Shown here: positions 52,667 through 61,242 of the stretch, one piece after another
Layout of the letters: each line of letters starts with the position of its first letter
How positions within the stretch are numbered: the stretch's first letter is position 1
Assembly (NCBI GenBank): GCA_965263045.1
Contig: CBDHGK010000041.1
Location: 6,076,001 to 6,140,000, forward strand
Origin: G963664115 sp965263045
Lineage (GTDB): Bacteria; Acidobacteriota; Terriglobia; 20CM-2-55-15
Length of the DNA: 64,000 nucleotides
Direction of reading: 5' to 3'
Notes under the pieces: model-generated
The model's database searches: none
The model's input: the letters and a program-made list of their open reading frames with translations, nothing else
What the model was told of the DNA's origin: nothing
Made by a program: the position numbers and the translations under genes

Positions 52667-55168
52667 ATGTGTATTGGTCGACTGGTCTTATTTCTTGTTC
52701 TGACCGTGGGGCCCGTCAAGGCACAACTGGTCACCCAGAACCCTCTCGACCAGCTCAAGGAACAACTGGCCACAATCCTGGCCGAAGCTGGTGTCCCGTT
52801 TACTCCGATACAGGAAGGACAGGTGGCCCTGCTTGTGGAGGAGCAACGCCAGGCCTCGGAAAATCTCTTCGGAGATATCATGGATTTCAGCAATGGAATT
52901 CCCGAGGGCGCCGAGCGAGACCGGGCACTGGCAAGCATCCAGTGGATCCACGATGCATTCCGAGCCAAACTCCCCGATTATCTGACGACCGATCAACGGG
53001 CAGTCGTCGAAGCCTTCGAGTCGCGGGGTGGAACACTCGCAGCCACGATCGACGGCGCTGAAGAAGCCGGCGCCGAAGCCAGCCAGATCCAGCAGATCCG
53101 GGTCACGAACAACACATTCAATGTTGAAAACGGACGCGCAGGGTTCAACGGACCTCAGGGCGGCCAGCGAACCGAAGTCATCGAACGTGGCGGGTCGGGC
53201 GCCTATCACGGAAACTTCTCCGCGGAATTCGAAGACGACGCCTTGAACGCTCGCAACCCGACGGCAGACAACAAACCTCAATCTCGAGAACGCACCATCA
53301 GTGGGAACATCAGCGGTCCGCTTATCCGAGACCGCCTCACAGCCAGTTTCTCAATGGACAACAACCGCCGGGAGAACGTGGGAAGCGTGGTTGCACGGAC
53401 CCTCGACGGTCCATTTACGCTGGGCATCACACGTCCCCGGGTGATGAAAACCTACGAGGGTCGCGGTATTTTTCGTCTCAGCGAAGCGAACAGCTTCCAT
53501 TTCGGAGTGCAGTACGATTCAGAATCGGAAGAAAACGAGGGTATCGGCGGTTTTACCTTGCCCGAACGGGGTGCCAACTCGTTCGAGAGAAGTATCGGCT
53601 TCGACGTCCGTCAAATCTCAGTCTTCTCGGAAAACACCGTTCACGAAACCAGTTTTTCATGGCGCGGCGACCGGGAGGAAACGATTCCGATCACAGCCGG
53701 CCAGGCGATCAATGTCCTGGACGCCTTCAATAGCGGGGGCGGCCAGAACCGCAGTGAACTCGACGGGACAAGCATGCACTTCAGAAACCTGCTCTATTTC
53801 GAAGGCAACCGCCTGACGGTGAGGGCGGGAAGCCACGTGGGCTACTGGGGAGAAACCTCGATACAGCAGAACAATGTTGAGGGACTGTTTACATTCTCAG
53901 ATCTTGAAAGCTTCGGCAACGGCCAGCCCCAACAGTACGATGTCAACGTCGGTGACCCCCTGGTCGAACAGACCCACATCGAAACCGAGTTGTTCTTGCA
54001 GAACGATTTTCGCTTAACCAACCGGCTCACGCTGAACTTCGGCCTGCGGTATTCGACGCAGAACAATCTCGACGATCGCAACGATTTCGACCCGCGAGTG
54101 GGATTCGCGTATGCGGTCGGAAACTCCACCGTGCTCAGGGGTGGCTCGGGAATCTTTCATCAGCGACTCGGCTACCGGGAATTCCGGCGGGTTCTCCAGG
54201 AGGATGGCACGCGTCAGCACAGGATTCGAATATCGGATCCAGGCTGGCCGGCCCCCTACCTGGCAGCTGACGTTGAAGCGATACCGCCCCCCTCGCGTCG
54301 TGTCCTCGCGCCGGACTTCCTCTCGGGCTACTATTTCAGTTCGCTGATCTCCGTAGAGCAGAGCCTGCCGGCGAATCTCTTCGTGGCGGTGAGCTTTGAC
54401 TACAACCGAGGCACCAAGATGCGCCGTATGCGCAACATCAACGCACCGCTTCCGGGAACCCTGAGCGACGAACACCTCGACGGCATCCGTCCGTTTCCCG
54501 AAGAGGGCGATGTTCTCCAACTGGAGTCGAGCGGTCTGTCCATTCACAAGAATTTCAGAGTCCGAATGCGGCAGCGTTTCAGCATTTTCAACGTCAATGC
54601 GGACTATACCGGCAACCTCGGTCACAGCGACGGCAATGGCAGCCGAGTTCCCGCTGACAGCTACAATCTGCGGGGAGACTGGGGCCGCGCGGGGCTACAG
54701 CGGACGCACCGTTTCAACGCGAGCGTCAATTCGAGGCTGCCATGGGACGTGTATCTCACAACGACAGTCAACTTCACGAGCGGCGATATGTACTCAATCA
54801 CGACCGGCAGGGACGACAACAGGGATGGCGAGTTCACGGACCGGCCCGCTGTCGCTTCGGATCTCACTCGACCCGGTGTCGTCATTACGGATTTCGGGGC
54901 GTTCGATCCGCATCCCATACCGGGACAGGCCATCATCACCCGCAACAGCGAAACCGGCCCGAACTTCCGATCCTGGGGCTTCAATCTTTCGAAAGCCTTT
55001 CAATTAGCTGGCAATTCACGGGTCAGTATCTTCGCCAATCTGAGTAACGCGTTCAACATGACAAACCTGGGCACTCCCAGTGGCACCCTGACTTCGAGAA
55101 ACTTTGGCCTCTCCACCAGCGCCAGTTCACCGCGGCGGGTCCAGGCCGGCATGCGGTATCAGTTTTAG
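52667..55168 (+). CDS. Oar-like TonB-dependent-receptor-type outer-membrane protein
   Basis: 833 residues from the ATG at 52667 (promoter position, GGTGG site and signal peptide MCIGRLVLFLVLTVGPVKA agree). An N-terminal soluble segment (about 20-150) replaces the carboxypeptidase-like and most of the plug domain of Oar proteins. From about 150 it reads like the Oar plug end and barrel: GGSGAYHGNFSAEFEDDALNARNP, ISGNISGPLIRDRLTASFSMDNN, EQTHIETELFLQNDFRLTNRLTLNFGLRYS, ending in aromatic RVQAGMRYQF as expected for barrel assembly. No TonB box is seen, so it may be a passive or docking barrel. It is the first gene of a four-gene operon with a redox/SAM enzyme set. Confidence 0.78.
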   Translation: MCIGRLVLFLVLTVGPVKAQLVTQNPLDQLKEQLATILAEAGVPFTPIQEGQVALLVEEQRQASENLFGDIMDFSNGIPEGAERDRALASIQWIHDAFRAKLPDYLTTDQRAVVEAFESRGGTLAATIDGAEEAGAEASQIQQIRVTNNTFNVENGRAGFNGPQGGQRTEVIERGGSGAYHGNFSAEFEDDALNARNPTADNKPQSRERTISGNISGPLIRDRLTASFSMDNNRRENVGSVVARTLDGPFTLGITRPRVMKTYEGRGIFRLSEANSFHFGVQYDSESEENEGIGGFTLPERGANSFERSIGFDVRQISVFSENTVHETSFSWRGDREETIPITAGQAINVLDAFNSGGGQNRSELDGTSMHFRNLLYFEGNRLTVRAGSHVGYWGETSIQQNNVEGLFTFSDLESFGNGQPQQYDVNVGDPLVEQTHIETELFLQNDFRLTNRLTLNFGLRYSTQNNLDDRNDFDPRVGFAYAVGNSTVLRGGSGIFHQRLGYREFRRVLQEDGTRQHRIRISDPGWPAPYLAADVEAIPPPSRRVLAPDFLSGYYFSSLISVEQSLPANLFVAVSFDYNRGTKMRRMRNINAPLPGTLSDEHLDGIRPFPEEGDVLQLESSGLSIHKNFRVRMRQRFSIFNVNADYTGNLGHSDGNGSRVPADSYNLRGDWGRAGLQRTHRFNASVNSRLPWDVYLTTTVNFTSGDMYSITTGRDDNRDGEFTDRPAVASDLTRPGVVITDFGAFDPHPIPGQAIITRNSETGPNFRSWGFNLSKAFQLAGNSRVSIFANLSNAFNMTNLGTPSGTLTSRNFGLSTSASSPRRVQAGMRYQF

Positions 55169-55170
55169 TT

Positions 55171-56580
55171 TTGACGACATCTACATACGACATCGTCATC
55201 GTCGGTGCTGGATCGGGCGGCATAACGGCCGCAAAATTCGCCGCAAAGCTCGGAGCCAAGACCGCCCTGGTCGAAAAAGACCGCATTGGAGGTGACTGCA
55301 CCTGGACGGGCTGCGTGCCGAGCAAGGCGCTGCTCAAAGCCGCCAAGGTCGCCCACGAGGCGCGTACGGCCGGACAATACGGTATTAACGTTTCGCCTCC
55401 GACAGTCGATATGCCCCAGGTTAAACAGTACGTTGCGGCAGCGATCGCACAGGTTTATCAGTACGAAACGCCAGCCACGTTCGAGGAAGCCGGCATCGAG
55501 GTAATCCACGCCGGGGGCCAGTTCGTGGACCCGGAAACGCTGCGGGCCGGCGATCGGCTCGTCAAGGCCAACGCTTTCTTGATTACGACCGGCGCCCGTC
55601 CCATCGTTCCGCCGATTCCGGGCCTGGACCAGGCCCCGTTCTTAACGTATGAACAGATTTTTGACGTCGACCGCCTTCCCCCGACAATGGCGATAATCGG
55701 CGGCGGACCGATCGGGGTCGAACTGGCCCAGGCCTACCAGCGCTTCGGCTCTCAGGTCACCCTCATCGACGCCGCGATATTGCCAAGAGAAGAACCCGAA
55801 GCGCGAGAACTTCTTTTGGAAGTTCTCCGAGAGGAGGGCGTTCAATATCTGGAAGGTCTGGCAACGGCCGTCCGCTCCGAGGGCAGCCATGTAGTCATAG
55901 ACACACCGTCAGGCCAGAACCGCTCGGAACTCCTCCTGGTCGCCACCGGCCGCGCCCCCAACCTGGGAACGCTCGGTCTTGAGAATGCGGGCGTCCGCCA
56001 CTCCCCGAAAGGGATCGAAGTCGACGACCACTTACGCACCAGTGTCCGACATATATACGCCGCCGGCGACGTGACCGGTGGATTTCAGTTCACGCACTTC
56101 GCCGCGTGGCAGGCATTTCAGGCAGTTCGTAACGCCCTGCTTCCCGGGCACAGCTCCGGATTCACACGTAAGGTGCCCTGGGTCACCTACACAGACCCAG
56201 AAATTGGACATATCGGCCTGACCGAGGAAAAGGCCCGCCAACGATTCGGCGACGCGGTCCAGGTCCACCGCCGCGATATGATCCATGTCGATCGCGCAGT
56301 CTGTGAAAACGACACCCGGGGTTTTCTCAAAGTCGTGACTGCATCGGACGACACGATTCTGGGTGCGACCGTCGTCGCGGCCAGGGCCGGAGAAGTCATC
56401 ACGGAACTCGTCGTCGCAATCGAAAAAAAGCTGCGCCTCAGAGACCTGGCCGGCACGATTCATCCGTACCCGACTTATTCAACTGCAGTGGGACAACTCG
56501 CCGCGGGCGACGCCGTGGATCAGTCGCTTGCCGGTACTCGGGGGAAGGTGATCCGGGGAATTTCAAGACTGCTGCGTTAA
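55171..56580 (+). CDS. FAD-dependent pyridine nucleotide-disulfide oxidoreductase (MerA/LPD-like)
   Basis: 469 residues from a TTG 2 bp after the receptor stop. FAD loop VGAGSGGITAAKFAAKLGAKT, redox-active C43 and C48 (CTWTGCVPSKALL), NAD(P)H loop AIIGGGPIGVELAQAYQRFGSQVTL, FAD-binding VRHIYAAGDVTG and C-terminal dimer motif TIHPYPTYSTAVGQLA. The family includes mercuric reductase, dihydrolipoyl dehydrogenase and thiol-disulfide reductases; no N-terminal heavy-metal domain is present, so mercury is unlikely. The HPxPT(Y/L)SE motif ends in T rather than E, so the acid-base His-Glu pair is altered. In this operon it could keep a thiol cofactor or the Cys-rich partners reduced. Confidence 0.85.
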   Translation: MTTSTYDIVIVGAGSGGITAAKFAAKLGAKTALVEKDRIGGDCTWTGCVPSKALLKAAKVAHEARTAGQYGINVSPPTVDMPQVKQYVAAAIAQVYQYETPATFEEAGIEVIHAGGQFVDPETLRAGDRLVKANAFLITTGARPIVPPIPGLDQAPFLTYEQIFDVDRLPPTMAIIGGGPIGVELAQAYQRFGSQVTLIDAAILPREEPEARELLLEVLREEGVQYLEGLATAVRSEGSHVVIDTPSGQNRSELLLVATGRAPNLGTLGLENAGVRHSPKGIEVDDHLRTSVRHIYAAGDVTGGFQFTHFAAWQAFQAVRNALLPGHSSGFTRKVPWVTYTDPEIGHIGLTEEKARQRFGDAVQVHRRDMIHVDRAVCENDTRGFLKVVTASDDTILGATVVAARAGEVITELVVAIEKKLRLRDLAGTIHPYPTYSTAVGQLAAGDAVDQSLAGTRGKVIRGISRLLR

Positions 56581-56600
56581 TACGATCCATTGGAGGATCC

Positions 56601-58109
56601 ATGGAGAACGAGGTGTCGACTTCAATACCACTCAGAAAGAAGGACGCGGACTACATCTTCTACGAACTGACACGCAGCATCTGTCCAGAATGCCGGAAGG
56701 TAATCGACGCCCAGATCCTGTTGCGTGACAACAAAGTCTACATGCGCAAGCGGTGTCCGGAATGCGGGCCCTTTGAAGGCCTCGTATACGGCGACGCCGG
56801 GATGTATGTCTCCCAGAGCAAGTACAACAAGCCCGGCACGCTGCCCTTGTCTTTCGGAACCGATGTGCAGGAAGGATGCCCCTACGACTGTGGGTTGTGT
56901 CCCGATCACCAGCAACACGCGTGTCTTGGAATCATCGAGGTAAACAGTGCGTGCAATATGCAGTGCCCGCTCTGCTTCTCCGACGCCGGACCGGGATTCA
57001 GCCTCTCTCTGGAAGAGGTTGAAGGAATCCTGGATGACTTCGTCCTTCGGGAGGGTGACCCCGAAGTCGTCCAGTTTTCCGGAGGGGAACCGACGATTCA
57101 TCCGCAAATAATCGACTTCATCGGTGCCGCAAAGACCCGCGGCATACCCCTGGTCATGATTAATACCAACGGGAAGCGGATTGCCACTGACGATGCCTTT
57201 CTCGATCAACTCAACGAAGCGCGGCCTTCCATCTATTTTCAGTTCGATGGCTTCGACAGCGAGACCTACCGGGTCATTCGAGGAGAGCCCGATATTTTCG
57301 ACCAGAAGCTTCGTGCGTTGGACCGGCTGGCGGAGATCGGGCTGAGCGTAACCCTGGTTCCGGCGATCGAGCGTGGCGTCAACGATCACGAGGTCGGAAA
57401 AATTATTGACCTCGCGATCAAACATCCCGCCGTTCGGGGCATTAACTTTCAACCGGCGTTTCACGCGGGTCGCCATATGGCACACGACCCAATGGAACGT
57501 ATGACGATACCCGACGTTCTGCGTCTGATCGAAGAACAGACGAAGAAGCAATTCATGGTCAGCGATTTTGTGCCGGTCCCCTGCTGTTTTCCTACCTGCA
57601 ACTCTGTCACGTACGCCTTTATCGACGGGGACACCGTGACGCCCATACCCCGCGTCGTCAACGTGTACGAATATCTGGACTACATCACCAATCGCGCACT
57701 GCCGGACTGGAACCAGGATGTGACCGAGGCCCTGGAGGGGCTGTGGTCCTCATCCTCGGTACCCGGTTCAGACAAGTCCTCCGAACAGATCGCGGTTTCG
57801 TGTCAGGCCTGCGGCATTCCGGATTCCTTCGCCGTGGGAGATATCGCCGAACATGTGTTGATGATCATGTTGCAGGATTTCATGGACCCCTGGACCTTCA
57901 ATCAGAAGAACCTGATGAAGTGCTGCAAGGAATTCTTACTGCCCGGTGGTAAACAGGTACCGTTTTGCGCGTACAACACAATGGGTTACCGGGAACAGGC
58001 CCGTGCGCAGCTTGATGGCATGGAGCCTGCGCGGCGCCAGGCCCGCGAAGCCGGGACCCGTTTCGAACTTCAGCCGGTGACTTTCTCGTTCAAGCGGGGA
58101 GACTCATGA
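56601..58109 (+). CDS. Tes-like radical SAM enzyme with auxiliary Fe-S/cysteine clusters
   Basis: 502 residues, ribosome site TTGGAGG. Cysteines C28, C31 and C52, C55 form a rubredoxin-like N-terminal pair; then CPYDCGLC (C93, C97, C100) and C108; the radical SAM site is CNMQCPLC (C118, C122, C125), followed by FSGGEPTIHPQ. C-terminal cysteines (PVPCCFPTC, VSCQACGI, KCCKEF, VPFCAYN) suggest extra clusters. This layout matches the family of archaeal tetraether synthase Tes and bacterial homologues (TrsS-like). Those enzymes join lipid tails or act on unknown substrates via 5'-deoxyadenosyl radicals. A methyltransferase overlaps its end by 4 bp. The substrate here is unknown. Confidence 0.85.
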   Translation: MENEVSTSIPLRKKDADYIFYELTRSICPECRKVIDAQILLRDNKVYMRKRCPECGPFEGLVYGDAGMYVSQSKYNKPGTLPLSFGTDVQEGCPYDCGLCPDHQQHACLGIIEVNSACNMQCPLCFSDAGPGFSLSLEEVEGILDDFVLREGDPEVVQFSGGEPTIHPQIIDFIGAAKTRGIPLVMINTNGKRIATDDAFLDQLNEARPSIYFQFDGFDSETYRVIRGEPDIFDQKLRALDRLAEIGLSVTLVPAIERGVNDHEVGKIIDLAIKHPAVRGINFQPAFHAGRHMAHDPMERMTIPDVLRLIEEQTKKQFMVSDFVPVPCCFPTCNSVTYAFIDGDTVTPIPRVVNVYEYLDYITNRALPDWNQDVTEALEGLWSSSSVPGSDKSSEQIAVSCQACGIPDSFAVGDIAEHVLMIMLQDFMDPWTFNQKNLMKCCKEFLLPGGKQVPFCAYNTMGYREQARAQLDGMEPARRQAREAGTRFELQPVTFSFKRGDS

Positions 58110-58930
58110 AGGAATCGACCCCTCACCCCTCATCCCCCTCATCTACGGAAGACCTCAAATCCTGTTGCGCTCAGCTTTACGAACAGGACTTCGTTCGTCT
58201 GCTCCTGGGTGACTCGTTTCATCCGGGCGGCCTGGACCTGACAACCCAGCTTGGACAGGCACTGGGCGCCGGGCCCGGGTTGAAAGTCCTGGATGTGGCC
58301 TCCGGCACCGGCGCCAGCGCCCTGCATATCGCCGAAACATTCGGATGCGAAGTGGTCGGACTCGACTACGGAGAGGCCAACGTTCGGGTGGCGAACGCGG
58401 AAGCCGCCGGCCGCGGTCTCGGTGAACGCGTCCGGTTCCAGCAGGGCGACTCGGAGCTGTTGCCTTTCGAGGACGCGTCATTCGACACTGTCGTCTGCGA
58501 ATGCGCCTTCTGCACCTTTCCGGACAAAGCGAGCGCGGGATCCGAGTTCCATCGTGTACTGCGGACCGGAGGCCGCCTGGGCCTCAGTGACATCACGCGC
58601 AGCGACACCGGGCCCGAAGCTCTGCGTTCCCTGATGGCGTGGGTCGCATGTATCGGGGATGCGCTGACTATCGATGGCTACCGGGAGACCCTGCAGGGGG
58701 CTGGATTCCGGATCGACTCCGTCAGTGCTCACGACGACGCACTCACCGGAATGGTCAATCAGATTCGCGGAAAACTTCTGGGCCTGGAAATCGCCGTCGG
58801 ACTCAAGAAGATCGATCTTCCAGGCTTGGATTTTGCGAATGCAAAGCAAATGGCGAAGGCGGCACTGGAGGCGATCAAAGAAGGCCAGTTAGGATATGCG
58901 ATCCTGACAGCAACACGCACTGGAGACTGA
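58106..58930 (+). CDS. Cys-rich SAM methyltransferase (TrsM-like partner of the radical SAM enzyme)
   Basis: 274 residues, start overlapping the radical SAM stop (ATGA). The Rossmann SAM site is VLDVASGTGASALHIAE (61-77), with GLDYGEANVRVA and LPFEDASFDTVV. Notable cysteines: C20-C21 (LKSCCAQLYEQDFVRLLLG) and C131, C133, C136 (VVCECAFCTFPDK). The N-terminal CCAQLYE...HPGGL segment and the vicinal cysteines match the TrsM-type methyltransferases that accompany Tes-like radical SAM proteins. Likely it methylates the product or a thiol/selenol intermediate of the operon pathway; that is inference. Confidence 0.8.
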   Translation: MKESTPHPSSPSSTEDLKSCCAQLYEQDFVRLLLGDSFHPGGLDLTTQLGQALGAGPGLKVLDVASGTGASALHIAETFGCEVVGLDYGEANVRVANAEAAGRGLGERVRFQQGDSELLPFEDASFDTVVCECAFCTFPDKASAGSEFHRVLRTGGRLGLSDITRSDTGPEALRSLMAWVACIGDALTIDGYRETLQGAGFRIDSVSAHDDALTGMVNQIRGKLLGLEIAVGLKKIDLPGLDFANAKQMAKAALEAIKEGQLGYAILTATRTGD

Positions 58931-58969
58931 GGGACATCTCCGTTTTAGTCTTCCACCGGCCGTCGGCTG

Positions 58970-59713
58970 TTATTCAGGATGTGAAAGCTCGATCCAGTCA
59001 AACAACGTATCGGGAGAATAAGGAAAGACGTGGCCTGCGCCCGGAATAATATCGATCCGCGGCTGGGCTCCAGCCAGCACAAGAAGGTCCCTCGTCCGGT
59101 GTGTCAGTGTGACCCACCGGGTGTCGCGCTCCCCGACTGCTAACAGGACAGGCTTTCCGCCCAGCTGAGCCAGATCGCCCGGGGCCCCGTATCCGCCCGG
59201 CATGACGACTATCGATCCGAAACGATTCGGTTCGGCCCGAGCCACATGGAAGGCGCCGATTCCGCCATTCGACTGACCGGCCAGCGTGACACGGGCGGCA
59301 TCGTAGCTGAGATTGTCTCCCACCCAATCGAAAACGGCGTCGACAACGTCGCTGGCCGATGATTCAAGGCTCGATCCCAGTACGGCGGGTGAAACCAGAA
59401 TATAGCCGCGTCGGTCGGCTTCATCGAGCCAGTAGTTGCCCAGAAAGGCATTGACCATGTCCTGGGTTCCCGGCCCCGGAGGCAGCGCGAATACGAGCGG
59501 ATACTCAGCTTCCGACGCATAGCCCACGGGCAGGACAACCGTAAGGGCCAAACTCTGCCCGGCACCATAGTTCAACGTAACGCTGCGGCGCTCCCCGGCG
59601 GCCATCGCTTCCCCGCCTTTCATAGCTTCAACCGTCGCTTCAACACTGTGGACCCAGAGAACCAGGCCGGCGGTCGCAACCAGTGGCACCGCCAGGAATA
59701 GAGTTTTTCTCAT
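58970..59713 (-). CDS. Alpha/beta hydrolase, exported esterase-like (PHB-depolymerase type)
   Basis: 247 residues from the ATG at 59713 with signal peptide MRKTLFLAVPLVATAGLVLWV. The nucleophile elbow is AGQSNGGIGA (GxSxG), the acid is in VGERDTRW and the histidine in GAGHVF. Sequence GYASEAEYPLVFALPPGPGTQ and LSYDAARVTLAGQSNGG is typical of the feruloyl-esterase/PHB-depolymerase-like group. It follows the OsmC-type selenoprotein by 4 bp; fusions and pairings of alpha/beta hydrolases with OsmC domains are known, so they may share a substrate. Confidence 0.85.
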   Translation of the reverse strand: MRKTLFLAVPLVATAGLVLWVHSVEATVEAMKGGEAMAAGERRSVTLNYGAGQSLALTVVLPVGYASEAEYPLVFALPPGPGTQDMVNAFLGNYWLDEADRRGYILVSPAVLGSSLESSASDVVDAVFDWVGDNLSYDAARVTLAGQSNGGIGAFHVARAEPNRFGSIVVMPGGYGAPGDLAQLGGKPVLLAVGERDTRWVTLTHRTRDLLVLAGAQPRIDIIPGAGHVFPYSPDTLFDWIELSHPE

Positions 59714-59717
59714 CGGA

Positions 59718-60191
59718 TTAGCCTTCCACAAGCTCGTAAGACGATGTGATATCGATCACCGGACCGATACTGCGATAGACGGGACACTTATCGGCATACA
59801 CGCCGTGCACCCGTTCGACGACCTCGCGGACATCCTCCGACGCGCGCAGCCGCAAGCTCACGTGGATACGTTTTATAATCAGCACGCCGTCATCGGTTTC
59901 CACTTCACCAGTAACTTCCGCCCTCAGCCGATCACCTGAAGCATCGATCTTGCGCGCATCCAGCGCGCCCCCGAAGGTCCCCAGCATTCAACCACCGGCA
60001 GCGGCCACAATGTAGTCTAGCGTCGTCGCATGGACTTCATCCAGTTTCGCCGGATCCACTCCATAGTGCTCCGCGATCGCCCCGTGAGTCCCAAACCATA
60101 CCGGTTCGCTTTCGGCCGGTATTCTGGCCAGACGCAACGGACCCTTCTTTCGCTCCAGCTCGACTCGGGATACGTACTTTACCTCCCCCAT
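59718..60191 (-). CDS. OsmC-family protein with in-frame UGA, probable selenoprotein (Sec68)
   Basis: Reads as one 157-residue chain from the ATG at 60191 (AAGGAG seven bases upstream). An in-frame TGA at 59990-59988 gives position 68, between VAAAGG and MLGTFGGALDARKI. OsmC proteins have their peroxide-reactive Cys exactly there (GGC), and the second conserved Cys is present at C136 (ADKCPVYRS). Sequence similarity runs unbroken through the TGA. A hairpin GCGCGC-UGGAU-GCGCGC begins 19 nt after it, matching bacterial SECIS geometry. OsmC-like selenoproteins are known from marine metagenomes. The predicted role is reduction of organic hydroperoxides. It is in an operon with an alpha/beta hydrolase (4 bp downstream). 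The alternative, a nonsense pseudogene, would require the stop to hit the catalytic Cys by chance. Confidence 0.82.
59952..59990 (-). promoter_or_regulatory. SECIS-like stem-loop after the in-frame UGA
   Basis: In the mRNA (minus strand) the UGA at 59990-59988 is followed by 19 nt and then GCGCGC, loop UGGAU, GCGCGC (59968-59952). Bacterial SECIS elements have the apical loop about 16-37 nt after UGA and a G among the first two loop bases; here the loop starts at nucleotide 26 and begins UG. The stem has six perfect G-C or C-G pairs. Confidence 0.65.
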
Positions 60192-60243
60192 GAGCACTCT
60201 CCTTCGCAATGGTCCGCGTCGATTCCAGGCTGGCGGATCGACT

Positions 60244-61242
60244 CTAAGGCACGGTGAATTCTGTCAACACCTGGTAGAGCATCGTGGCAAACAACCGGAG
60301 ACGGTCGTCGATCCTGCCAGGAAATGTCGACTCAATATAGTCCATCGTATCGAACGGTGTATGCCAGATGTAACCTCTTTCTCCAAATCGAGGGTCGACC
60401 TGGACGTATCCGTCTCGCGCCCCCAGTGTCCAGTTGGTCGATTCAAAATACGCATACTGGATGCCGGCATCTTCGAATGGAGCGTGATCTGAAAATTCTC
60501 CAGTCGTTCCGGCCGGATAGTCCGCATTCTCTCCCGGCTGCGTCCGGAGGTCCAGGCCCTGCTCCCGGGCGCGGGCCAGTATCCAGTCCCGAACAACGCC
60601 GGCGTCTCCCACGCTCCCATACACGTAGGCCACGTCACCCGCGACGAGACTGTCCAGGTTGATCATGGCGACGACGTCGCTTATTTCTTCCGACCCCATC
60701 GCACCGACATAGTGACGCGAACCCCGGAGTCCTCCCTCTTCAGCTCCAAAAGCGACGAATCGGATCGTGTAGGGCGTCGCTACTTCCCGAATCGAGGCCG
60801 CGATCTCGAGCATCACGCCCACTCCGGAAGCGTTGTCGCCAGCGCCTCTCCCCCGGACTTGTGAATCGTAGTGCGCCCCGACGATGATTTCCTTGCCAGA
60901 GGCTCCTTCCTTCACAGCGATCACGTTTGCCGACTTTCGCGTGGAAGGCGACCCGGAAGACCCGACAACGAAGGTGAACGACTGCACGGAGGTCGGAAAT
61001 CCAATCTGGCGAAAAATGGTCTCGATGTAACCGGCGGCCCGAACCTCATTGGAAGTTCCCCCAACACGCGAACCAATACCTTCAGACAGCGCAACGATAT
61101 GCTCGCGTGCCACCGCGCCGAATCCGGTGTCGTGGGTCGGCTCCTGCAAGGACCCTGTTGCCGAACAGCCCAGCGAAAGAGTCAGCACAGCGGATACAAG
61201 GGCGGGGAACGGCCAGCGCGGGAGGTATCCTTCGGCTTTCAT
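60244..61242 (-). CDS. M28-family zinc peptidase, lipoprotein
   Basis: 332 residues. Lipobox at LSLGC. The two-zinc M28 ligands are visible: VGAHYDSQ (His, with catalytic Asp), GAGDNASGVG (bridging Asp), FGAEEGGLRGS (catalytic Glu and ligand Glu), MINLDSL (Asp) and the C-terminal RGYIWHTPFDTMDYI (His). The enzyme is an aminopeptidase or related exopeptidase, likely anchored at the cell envelope. Its start overlaps the ligJ-like stop by 4 bp, an odd pairing of an envelope peptidase and a cytoplasmic hydratase. The OsmC-type gene begins 52 bp downstream. Confidence 0.9.
   Translation of the reverse strand: MKAEGYLPRWPFPALVSAVLTLSLGCSATGSLQEPTHDTGFGAVAREHIVALSEGIGSRVGGTSNEVRAAGYIETIFRQIGFPTSVQSFTFVVGSSGSPSTRKSANVIAVKEGASGKEIIVGAHYDSQVRGRGAGDNASGVGVMLEIAASIREVATPYTIRFVAFGAEEGGLRGSRHYVGAMGSEEISDVVAMINLDSLVAGDVAYVYGSVGDAGVVRDWILARAREQGLDLRTQPGENADYPAGTTGEFSDHAPFEDAGIQYAYFESTNWTLGARDGYVQVDPRFGERGYIWHTPFDTMDYIESTFPGRIDDRLRLFATMLYQVLTEFTVP

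Noticed and set aside
59718..60209. Two separate small proteins (73 and 89 aa) or a nonsense pseudogene
   Set aside because: OsmC homology is continuous through the TGA, which sits on the catalytic Cys and is followed by a SECIS-like hairpin; a selenoprotein fits better.
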